The translations under genes and the position numbers were made by a program. 9,826 nucleotides of DNA from CBIHLX01 sp966210935 (GTDB lineage: Bacteria > Patescibacteriota > Saccharimonadia > Saccharimonadales > Saccharimonadaceae): the NCBI GenBank assembly GCA_966210935.1, contig CBIHLX010000030.1, positions 1 to 9,826 on the forward strand. The letters are read 5' to 3'. The notes beneath the pieces were generated by a model that worked only from the letters and a program-made list of their open reading frames with translations, did no database searches and was not told the origin of the DNA. Each line of letters begins with the position of its first letter. Position 1 is the stretch's first letter. Below, in pieces: positions 5,229 through 9,826 of this stretch.

Positions 5229-5767
5229 AGGCGGCGCCTCTGTCGTGATGAGGTGTGACGCAGGATCCTGCGTGTCAGTGCCGGGTGTGTCCGATACGCA
5301 AACGTAATAAAGAGACTTGTGATTAGTGCGCCAATAGCGGCCAGGATCATATCCGACATGGTATCACGCAACCCCGCTCCCTGATGGCTGGCACCCATCA
5401 CAATCGCCAGTGACGACATGTTCCATTGCTGCATGGCGGTATGGAAAAAGAAATCGACACCAAATTCAAAAATTTCCCATATGCCGGCGGCAGCCAGCGA
5501 GATGGCGAAGCAAAACAGTGCAATGAGGCTCACTCGGGCAGCGGCTGGATGGAGGGCGCGAAAGATAAATAGCCCGAGCAAGGCTATGAGGGCGCCAGAA
5601 ATCCCATGCAGTGCATCATCCCACCACCATAGCGTACGGTAAGCGCCGAACACTTCACCTGCTATTGTTCCAGCTAAGATGAAGAGCAATAGGATTGTAA
5701 ATAAGATATGCGGTGACCTGCGAATCACCTCCTGTTTTAATGAATGAGATGATGATTTGGTTATCAT
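5225..5767 (-). CDS. YjdF-like (DUF2238) integral membrane protein (180 aa)
   Basis: About four transmembrane segments lie near residues 20-40, 53-71, 79-101 and 139-158. Conserved-looking motifs match the YjdF/DUF2238 family: WWWDDALHGISGAL (47-60), GIWEIFEFGVDF (95-106) and GLRDTMSDMILAAIGAL (132-148). In this family the buried Asp, His and Glu residues recur at the same places, but its biochemical role is not established. The C-terminus is strongly basic (RRILRHTSSRQRRRL) and, by the positive-inside rule, probably cytoplasmic. There is no Shine-Dalgarno before the ATG. An extended -10 box ends only 10 nt upstream, so the message may be leaderless. It overlaps the following 273-aa gene by 4 nt (ATGA). 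Confidence 0.85.
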   Translation of the reverse strand: MITKSSSHSLKQEVIRRSPHILFTILLLFILAGTIAGEVFGAYRTLWWWDDALHGISGALIALLGLFIFRALHPAAARVSLIALFCFAISLAAAGIWEIFEFGVDFFFHTAMQQWNMSSLAIVMGASHQGAGLRDTMSDMILAAIGALITSLFITFAYRTHPALTRRILRHTSSRQRRRL

Positions 5768-5777
5768 GGTGAATATA

Positions 5778-5786
5778 TTTATATCA
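5778..5786 (-). promoter_or_regulatory. Extended -10 promoter just before the YjdF-like gene
   Basis: Minus-strand TGATATAAA: TGA followed by the -10 hexamer TATAAA (5783-5778). No good -35 is present, but an extended -10 can compensate. Ten nt separate it from the ATG at 5767, predicting a 5' leader of only a few nt. Confidence 0.55.
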
Positions 5787-5812
5787 CAGTTCTTTTATTC
5801 GCGGCGACTCTC

Positions 5813-5818
5813 TATAAT
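5813..5818 (+). promoter_or_regulatory. -10 box of the 79-codon gene
   Basis: Consensus TATAAT, with only a weak -35 (TTCTTT, 5790-5795, 17-nt spacer). Transcription would start near 5825, which rules out the GTG at 5824 as a normal leader-bearing start and favours the GTG at 5869. It diverges from the YjdF-like promoter. Confidence 0.55.
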
Positions 5819-5868
5819 CAGATGTGGACCGCTCAATTGGCGGTATGTCCAGAGGAAGGATGCTTTTC

Positions 5869-6108
5869 GTGAAGTCGCGTGACAGGCACTCGCAGAGAAA
5901 CTACGTCAGAGGGGTGCGAAGTCAGTTGCAAGATGGCAGGATCGAGCCATCTGAAGCTGCGCAGCGGCTAAGTGAGTTGATCGTCAACAAGGGTGCCCGA
6001 AAGGAAATCGTTATGAGGCAATTTTGCCAAAATTTAGCCGCAGAAGATCCTGAGCATATGCGCAATACTGCTACGGTTGTTCGGCTTGTGTCGGAGTTGA
6101 TAGACTAA
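5869..6108 (+). CDS. Small basic helical protein of unknown function (79 aa)
   Basis: I do not recognise this protein. It is predicted helical, with a basic N-terminus (VKSRDRHSQRNYVRGVRSQL) and a C-terminal hydrophobic helix (TATVVRLVSELID), and no signal or membrane segment. Residues ~23-34 read GRIEPSEAAQRL, nearly repeated as GQIQPSEAARLL in the 320-aa protein at 6921. The frame is open from GTG 5824, with ATG 5845 and ATG 5860 also possible. I prefer GTG 5869 because AGAGGAAGG (5851-5859) lies 9 nt upstream, ATG 5860 abuts that Shine-Dalgarno, and the promoter would start transcription near 5825. The region around the start (AGGAAGG-ATGCTTTTCGTG) resembles that of the 49-codon gene (AGGAGG-CGCTTTTATG). 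A copy of the same palindrome follows the stop. Confidence 0.78.
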   Translation: MKSRDRHSQRNYVRGVRSQLQDGRIEPSEAAQRLSELIVNKGARKEIVMRQFCQNLAAEDPEHMRNTATVVRLVSELID

Positions 6109-6133
6109 CTCTCTGAAAAGTAGCTCTCTCCGC

Positions 6134-6168
6134 GGGCGGGGCTGGCGCTATGATGCGCCGCCCTGCCC
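6134..6168 (+). repeat. GC-rich palindrome, copy 2
   Basis: The arms GGGCGGGGCTGGCGC (6134-6148) and GCGCCGCCCTGCCC (6155-6168) are identical to those at 4297-4330; only the loop differs (TATGAT against ATCAT). It lies 25 nt after the 79-codon gene, so it may act as its terminator or protect the 3' end. Unlike copy 1 it has no T-tract (TACTAAATAC follows). Confidence 0.85.
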
Positions 6169-6195
6169 TACTAAATACTTATAGATATCATGATA

Positions 6196-6220
6196 ATAAA
6201 AAAACACTCACTAGAGTGTT
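6196..6220 (-). terminator. Rho-independent terminator of the lipoprotein gene
   Basis: AACACTC (6203-6209) and GAGTGTT (6214-6220) form a 7-bp stem with a 4-nt loop. On the minus strand this runs into TTTTTTTATT. It lies about 45 nt after the lipoprotein stop and directly after the larger hairpin at 6224-6256. Confidence 0.75.
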
Positions 6221-6223
6221 GGG

Positions 6224-6256
6224 TCACCCTGGCTGCCACTATGGCAGCCAGGGTGA
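6224..6256. repeat. Perfect 14-bp inverted repeat behind the lipoprotein gene
   Basis: TCACCCTGGCTGCC (6224-6237), loop ACTAT, GGCAGCCAGGGTGA (6243-6256), with no mismatch. On the minus strand it lies between the lipoprotein stop at 6265 and the T-tract terminator, so it probably strengthens termination or protects the 3' end. A T-tract is not directly attached on either strand. Confidence 0.8.
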
Positions 6257-6264
6257 GCTGTGAA

Positions 6265-6810
6265 CTAGACCCGGGTTTGCTTGCTTCCGTTAATAACTTC
6301 CGTCTCGTCGAGCCGGTATGTTCCGGTGGTGCAGGCTTCCCGCCAGTGATCCGTTTCTGCCGCCAGCTCAGCCGGGCTGAGATCGGGCATAGTGCTGCTG
6401 ATGATCTGGTTGTATCGAGTCAGGACTGCGATTGATGCTTTGTCGGCGGCCTTGTTGGCTCCGGCGGCGGTGAGGGCGACGATACAGTAGTCACCGAGTG
6501 GCGCTACGGCAAAGACGCCAGTCTTCGCGATGTCCGCACTGGGCTGATATACGGCCGGCACCTGCAGCAAGGACGTGTAGTCCTTACCCGCATAGACTGC
6601 CTGACGATCTGTCCAGTTGTTGAGCTCGTCACCAGTTGCTGCGTCCTTGGCGCGGATGTCGATCGTTCGGATTTCCGGTGTTGCACTTGGAGGTGGTGTG
6701 GCACTGCTTTCGATCGGGGTCGGGCTGCAAGCGGTCAGTAGCGAAATGGTCGTAATGGCAATGAGGGTCGCCACGCGGCCCCTCGGGGTCTTGCTGATGG
6801 TAAGGTTCAC
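6265..6810 (-). CDS. Putative lipoprotein of unknown function (181 aa)
   Basis: From the GTG at 6810 the N-terminus has basic residues (K7, R10, R12), a hydrophobic stretch (VATLIAITTISLL) and a lipobox LTAC with Cys28. It is therefore predicted to be cleaved by Lsp and lipid-anchored on the outer face of the cell membrane. A Ser/Thr/Pro-rich linker (SPTPIESSATPPPSATPE) leads into a small soluble domain with two further cysteines (DYCIVAL and REACTTG). I do not recognise the domain. The frame opens upstream at TTG 6846, but that TTG is itself part of the -35 of the promoter TTGCAC-N16-TACAAT, so translation cannot start there. The GTG is 8 nt after the -10 and has no Shine-Dalgarno, so the message appears leaderless. 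A double-hairpin terminator region follows. Confidence 0.82.
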   Translation of the reverse strand: MNLTISKTPRGRVATLIAITTISLLTACSPTPIESSATPPPSATPEIRTIDIRAKDAATGDELNNWTDRQAVYAGKDYTSLLQVPAVYQPSADIAKTGVFAVAPLGDYCIVALTAAGANKAADKASIAVLTRYNQIISSTMPDLSPAELAAETDHWREACTTGTYRLDETEVINGSKQTRV

Positions 6811-6818
6811 GGTTCTGT

Positions 6819-6846
6819 ATTGTACAACAAAAATAAAAAAGTGCAA
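6819..6846 (-). promoter_or_regulatory. Promoter of the lipoprotein gene
   Basis: Minus-strand TTGCAC (6846-6841), 16-nt T-rich spacer, TACAAT (6824-6819). Eight nt separate it from GTG 6810. It diverges from the promoter of the 320-aa gene. Confidence 0.55.
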
Positions 6847-6882
6847 GATCTTTGACGACCTACTGCTAAAAAGGACTAGGGA

Positions 6883-6911
6883 TAGACAAAGAAAGTCGAA
6901 AATGATATAAT
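6883..6911 (+). promoter_or_regulatory. Promoter of the 320-aa gene
   Basis: TAGACA (6883-6888), 17-nt spacer, TATAAT (6906-6911), preceded by TGA as an extended -10. The block AAAATGATATAAT is identical to that at 4031-4043. Nine nt separate the -10 from ATG 6921, predicting a leaderless or nearly leaderless message. Confidence 0.7.
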
Positions 6912-6920
6912 ATATTAGCT

Positions 6921-7883
6921 ATGAAAACACGGTTTGATACCGGTGAAATCCCAGTGGTTTCACAAGAAGTCTTACAAGCCCCTTCTCGCAAGGTGGCTGA
7001 TTTGTTTACGAGCGACTTGAAGCTCGAAACATTGCCGCAGGTGGGTAATGCCTTTTCTCAAACCCCTGGTGACCCATTTCGTTTGAGTGCAGGTCAGGTT
7101 GATTATTATCGTGCTGCGCAGGAACTGATGCACGGTCGTTTATATAGTCAGGCGAGTAAGGTCGGCATGCTGCCTGCTTTTCCTGACGACAAAATGCCGT
7201 TTGAATATTTTAGCGCACCAGAGCATCATCATACGCTGATAGATTTCATACAGCGCGAGATCGATGTTCAGCACGACCGTCGCTGTATGGCGAGTGACCA
7301 AGCCACTGAGCGCCTGGTCAGACACCTGCTCGATAATGGTATTGAGGGAGTTGATACCGAGACGGCCGATCTGATATGGCGCTATCGCACGGGACAAATC
7401 CAGCCGTCTGAAGCTGCTCGACTGCTTATAAAATACCCTGTGATGCGATCTGTAGAGGCTGCTAAGCGAACAATGCCATTTGACAATGAGTCCATGGACC
7501 ATCTCGATAACTACGCGATGCGTCAATTCTTGTCGCTGCGTGGAACGCTCGTCGAAAAAGGTATCGATGCAAAAATTAAGTTTGTTGGTGGCGAAGAGCC
7601 AGCTCTTGAGACAATTCGTCAGTATAGTTCTGATGGCACTATGTGCATGGTCGTCGCGAAACAGGCTGTGGGTGAGATTGCCGCGGTCGGTCACCCCACG
7701 ATCCTTATGAAGCGTAAGAAAGCCATGGTGGGTATCTCTCCTGAATTGCAAATTTGCGGTCTTGTGCCCGACGTGAAGCTGATCGACAAGATGCCGTATA
7801 ACCTGCAGTTTGTTGGCGGCTCGTACTATTTTTGCGTCAAGAAAGAGATGGCGGAATCGGATGGTTCTGAGCTTGTAGCTTAA
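6921..7883 (+). CDS. Protein of unknown function, possibly multidomain (320 aa)
   Basis: I do not recognise this protein. It has no signal peptide or membrane segment. The N-terminal ~60 residues look extended or poorly structured (TGEIPVVSQEVLQAPSRKVADLF). Residues ~60-200 are helical and contain HHH in PEHHHTLIDFIQREID, and GQIQPSEAARLL, close to GRIEPSEAAQRL in the 79-aa protein. The C-terminal ~100 residues look like mixed alpha/beta (KIKFVGGEEPALETIRQY, TMCMVVAKQAVGEIAAVGH). The start rests on a strong promoter 9 nt upstream. There is no Shine-Dalgarno and no nearby downstream Met, so leaderless initiation is likely. It is a single plus-strand gene whose stop shares bases with the tmk stop: the palindrome TTAA supplies TAA on both strands. 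No terminator lies between them. Confidence 0.83.
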   Translation: MKTRFDTGEIPVVSQEVLQAPSRKVADLFTSDLKLETLPQVGNAFSQTPGDPFRLSAGQVDYYRAAQELMHGRLYSQASKVGMLPAFPDDKMPFEYFSAPEHHHTLIDFIQREIDVQHDRRCMASDQATERLVRHLLDNGIEGVDTETADLIWRYRTGQIQPSEAARLLIKYPVMRSVEAAKRTMPFDNESMDHLDNYAMRQFLSLRGTLVEKGIDAKIKFVGGEEPALETIRQYSSDGTMCMVVAKQAVGEIAAVGHPTILMKRKKAMVGISPELQICGLVPDVKLIDKMPYNLQFVGGSYYFCVKKEMAESDGSELVA

Positions 7884-8533
7884 GCTTGTTCGATGTGGCC
7901 TACGATCTGCTTGGTGACGATCTCGATCGGCTGACTGGCGTCTATGGTTTCATAGCCGTAACGCTCTGCAATCTTGATATACCCCTGCTGCACACTTGAC
8001 TGAAATCCATCGTCTCGTGATTCAAATGTATCGGGGGTTTCCTGTAGTTTGCCGCGGCGTGCAATGCGCGCAAGTCTCTCTTCTTCATTTTCAAAGGCCA
8101 AGATTAACGTAAGGTCGGGATTGGCGTATCGAGGATCTGTGAAGTTGCGAGTGGTTTGCTCTATGAGATTAAGGTCTACACCCTCTCCGTATCCTTGGTA
8201 TGCTATCGATGATAGCCAGTTACGAGCGGACAAGACGTAGTGTCCTAGCTTGAGCGCGGGCGCAATACGCTGTCGCCATAGTTCGTGACGGGCTGCGGTG
8301 AAGAGTAGTAGATTCGTGTCTCCGTCTTTTTCAAGCTCGCCGTCTTTGATGACTTTACGGATCTCATTAGCTATGCGAATGCCCTGAGTCGGGTCATCGC
8401 TTCCAGGCTCTTCTATGATTAGGGTTTCGTGGCCTTGTGATGTAAGGTAATCGGAAACTCGAGTGACCTGGGTGGACTTCCCTGCACCGTCATGACCTTC
8501 GAGAACGATGTATTTACCAGGAAATGTTTCCAT
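7880..8533 (-). CDS. tmk: Thymidylate kinase (dTMP kinase)
   Basis: It phosphorylates dTMP to dTDP with ATP. At 217 residues it has the usual length. Residues 9-21 (IVLEGHDGAGKST) hold the P-loop. EEPG at 41-44 is the (R)EPG loop, FTAARHELWRQRIAPAL (78-94) matches the family helix, and SSIAYQGYG (108-116) is the substrate-binding segment. RIARRGKLQETPDTFES (156-172) is the Arg-rich lid with its D-x-x-E. One oddity: the usual Asp-Arg of the DR(Y/H) motif reads Ala103-Arg104-Asn105, and the usual Arg of REPG is Glu41. The fold and the rest of the site are intact, so I still expect activity on a nucleoside monophosphate, with substrate preference uncertain. The start overlaps the dcd stop as TAATG. 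It is the last gene of the nucleotide operon. Confidence 0.93.
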   Translation of the reverse strand: METFPGKYIVLEGHDGAGKSTQVTRVSDYLTSQGHETLIIEEPGSDDPTQGIRIANEIRKVIKDGELEKDGDTNLLLFTAARHELWRQRIAPALKLGHYVLSARNWLSSIAYQGYGEGVDLNLIEQTTRNFTDPRYANPDLTLILAFENEEERLARIARRGKLQETPDTFESRDDGFQSSVQQGYIKIAERYGYETIDASQPIEIVTKQIVGHIEQA

Positions 8534-9252
8534 TACTTCAATCCCTCCGGCAGTCCCTCGATAACTGGTGGCGCCTTGCGCTTGTCTTTGTAGGCGCGTG
8601 GCAGCATTTGCTCTGGATGCCAGGTGCGGATAAGCTCAGCAAGGTCGTCGGTATGCTGGTATTTGCCGCTCATGCCGTTGCGGCCATCGCTATAGTCACC
8701 ATCGACCGGGCCGGTTTTGTGGAAGATGAGCTGGCCGACGCGTTCGCCGACTGGCAGTACAACTGATTCATGCATGTTGAGGTTGTAGATTTCAAGGGTG
8801 ATACGGTTGATGTAGCCCGGGTCGATCCAGCCGGCGTCAAAACAGATAGCTACACCGTTGCGGCCCCAGCTGCTGCGGGAGCGGACTTCACTCGCGCCGC
8901 CATGGGCGCGGATACCGACAAATTCATGAGTGTGCGCCAAGATACGCTCGCCAGGACGTAATACGATAATCGGGTGCTCTTCGGGGATGTTATCAAAAAG
9001 CTTATAGCCGTATTTTTCGCACCATGCTTTATGGGGCATGGCTTCGAGAGGGCCTTTAAAGTAGCGGTCCACGTCAGCTTTGTCGAATGGATTGTATACC
9101 TTGGCGTTTTCGTCGTACTCCTGCTTGTAGAAGTAGTGGCCAAGCGTAAAGTCGAGACTCGCCTCGCTGACATGGGCTTCGTTGTATGGCACGCTAACGA
9201 TAGTCCCATCGGCAATAGCCGCCTTAATTTCGGTATTACTATAGACACTCAT
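8533..9252 (-). CDS. dcd: dCTP deaminase-family protein (239 aa)
   Basis: This trimeric dUTPase-fold enzyme would convert dCTP to dUTP plus ammonia, feeding dTTP synthesis. Visible motifs: ASLDFTLG (31-38); EVRSRSSWGRNGV (122-134), matching the RSSxxR active-site segment; AGWIDPGY (140-147) followed by RITLEIYN with catalytic-type Glu154; and DGRNGMSGKYQH (189-200), the C-terminal nucleotide-binding segment. It is longer than the ~190-residue E. coli enzyme because of an insertion around residues 44-95. AGWIDPGY is also close to the GxIDxxY motif of dUTPases, so a bifunctional dCTP deaminase/dUTPase is possible. I chose ATG 9252 because AGGGAG lies 8 nt upstream and the ATGA overlap with the NUDIX stop fits coupling; ATG 9273 is an alternative. 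It overlaps tmk by TAATG. Confidence 0.9.
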   Translation of the reverse strand: MSVYSNTEIKAAIADGTIVSVPYNEAHVSEASLDFTLGHYFYKQEYDENAKVYNPFDKADVDRYFKGPLEAMPHKAWCEKYGYKLFDNIPEEHPIIVLRPGERILAHTHEFVGIRAHGGASEVRSRSSWGRNGVAICFDAGWIDPGYINRITLEIYNLNMHESVVLPVGERVGQLIFHKTGPVDGDYSDGRNGMSGKYQHTDDLAELIRTWHPEQMLPRAYKDKRKAPPVIEGLPEGLK

Positions 9253-9743
9253 GATTGATACTCCCTGATGCACTCAATAGCGTAGCTAGCGAGGCTAATA
9301 ACACTATCACTAGTGTCGGTGAAGGAGCGCAGTTCGTCAAGAGTAAACCACTTGAATGTATTGGATTCGCCCGGGCCGGGCTCGACGTGATTGGTATCAC
9401 TGATGAGAATGTATGACACGTTGATATGGCCATGCGTGTCGCTAATCGGGTGAACCTCAAAATCAAACGGGAGCGGTAGTTCAGTTGCCCCTTGTCCGCG
9501 CCTGCGATTTGCTGGATACGGATGGGTATCGATGAGTGTCAGGTGTTCGCGAGTGATGCCGGCTTCTTCTGCTATTTCCGCATACAGAGCGTCAATTGGT
9601 GTTTGATTGAGCTCGATATGTCCCGATGGTGGCACCCATACCGGCAGCGACTTGTGTTTAATAAGCAGTGTTTTGTCTTCGTGGACGATAAATCCGCACA
9701 CGGTAAAGTCAAATTCACCGTTGCCTGTGTGAATATGTGGCAT
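9249..9743 (-). CDS. NUDIX hydrolase (164 aa)
   Basis: The NUDIX box runs from residue 41 to 63: GHIELNQTPIDALYAEIAEEAGI against GX5EX7REUXEEXGU. The catalytic AEIAEE core keeps all three metal-binding Glu (56, 59, 60). The usual first Glu is Gln47 and the usual Arg is Ala55. VWVPPSGHIE precedes the box, as in many nucleotide pyrophosphatases. A C-terminal FKWFTLDEL is the common NUDIX tail motif. The substrate cannot be read from sequence, but the operon with dCTP deaminase and dTMP kinase suggests a deoxynucleotide or damaged nucleotide. GGGGAGG lies 7 nt before the ATG and a promoter at 9795-9824 starts the operon. Its TGA overlaps the dcd start. Confidence 0.92.
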   Translation of the reverse strand: MPHIHTGNGEFDFTVCGFIVHEDKTLLIKHKSLPVWVPPSGHIELNQTPIDALYAEIAEEAGITREHLTLIDTHPYPANRRRGQGATELPLPFDFEVHPISDTHGHINVSYILISDTNHVEPGPGESNTFKWFTLDELRSFTDTSDSVISLASYAIECIREYQS

Positions 9744-9794
9744 GTTCTCACCTCCCCAGGTAGAAAATGTTTGTTTTTGTTAGGTTGTGGCCAT

Positions 9795-9824
9795 ACTATA
9801 CCATGCGATATTATGCTTATGCAA
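9795..9824 (-). promoter_or_regulatory. Promoter of the NUDIX-dcd-tmk operon
   Basis: Minus-strand TTGCAT (9824-9819), 18-nt spacer, TATAGT (9800-9795), with TGG before the -10 giving an extended -10. Predicted leader of about 45 nt, carrying the strong Shine-Dalgarno GGGGAGG (9757-9751). Confidence 0.62.
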
Positions 9825-9826
9825 AT

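Noticed and set aside
4111..6108. Toxin-antitoxin pair from the 49- and 79-codon genes
   Set aside because: They are nearly 1.6 kb apart in separate transcription units and neither resembles a known toxin or antitoxin.
4297..6168. A transposon or MITE bounded by the two GC-rich palindromes
   Set aside because: The palindromes are in direct orientation, no target-site duplication or transposase is seen, and the genes between them look like ordinary chromosomal genes; a terminator-type repeat explains the facts better.
6190..6435. Plus-strand open frame across the hairpins at 6196-6256
   Set aside because: It runs through a terminator and is antisense to the lipoprotein gene, with no ribosome-binding site.
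7140..7751. Long minus-strand open frame inside the 320-aa gene
   Set aside because: It is antisense to a gene with a strong promoter and the sequence (many His, Arg, Ser, Leu runs) looks like a shadow translation; no start signals.

Overview
The window looks like chromosomal sequence from an ultra-small Patescibacteria/CPR bacterium, most plausibly Candidatus Saccharibacteria (TM7). This is inferred from gene content and protein style: short tandem type IV pilin genes with a GFT(I/L)(V/I)EL signature, a compact rplJ-rplL unit behind an L10 leader RNA, a small nucleotide-pool operon, and several short unrecognised proteins. The standard code fits, because TGA acts as a stop at gene ends. I see no tRNA, rRNA, CRISPR array, transposase or phage gene.

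Layout, left to right. (1) 35-553 (-): a conserved-looking unknown protein with an internal duplication, behind two overlapping sigma70-like promoters. (2) 708-2560 (-): three tandem type IV pilin-like genes. The last one transcribed carries a C-terminal PA14 domain, a class that often binds glycans. (3) 2695-3988 (-): rplJ-rplL with promoter, L10-binding leader, an attenuator-like terminator and a final terminator. (4) 4015-4338 (+): a 49-codon gene with strong promoter, strong Shine-Dalgarno and a GC-rich palindromic terminator. (5) 4407-5767 (-): a YjdF-like membrane protein overlapping an all-helical protein that vaguely resembles class I terpenoid synthases. (6) 5813-6168 (+): a 79-codon gene followed by a second copy of the same palindrome. 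(7) 6196-6846 (-): a lipoprotein gene with two hairpins behind it. (8) 6883-7883 (+): a 320-residue unknown protein sharing a short motif with the 79-residue protein. (9) 7880-9824 (-): an overlapping NUDIX - dCTP deaminase-like - thymidylate kinase operon.

How the parts work together. The rplJ-rplL unit supplies the ribosomal stalk and looks autoregulated. The NUDIX, dCTP deaminase and dTMP kinase genes form a pyrimidine-deoxynucleotide supply and clean-up operon. The pilin cluster probably feeds a type IV pilus whose assembly machinery is encoded elsewhere; the PA14 pilin is a candidate surface adhesin. The three plus-strand genes (49, 79 and 320 residues) sit as single units among minus-strand genes and are linked pairwise by a shared palindrome, a shared extended -10 promoter or a shared protein motif. 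Three genes (starts near 5767, 6810 and 6921) have a -10 box only 8-10 nt before the start codon and so appear to be leaderless.
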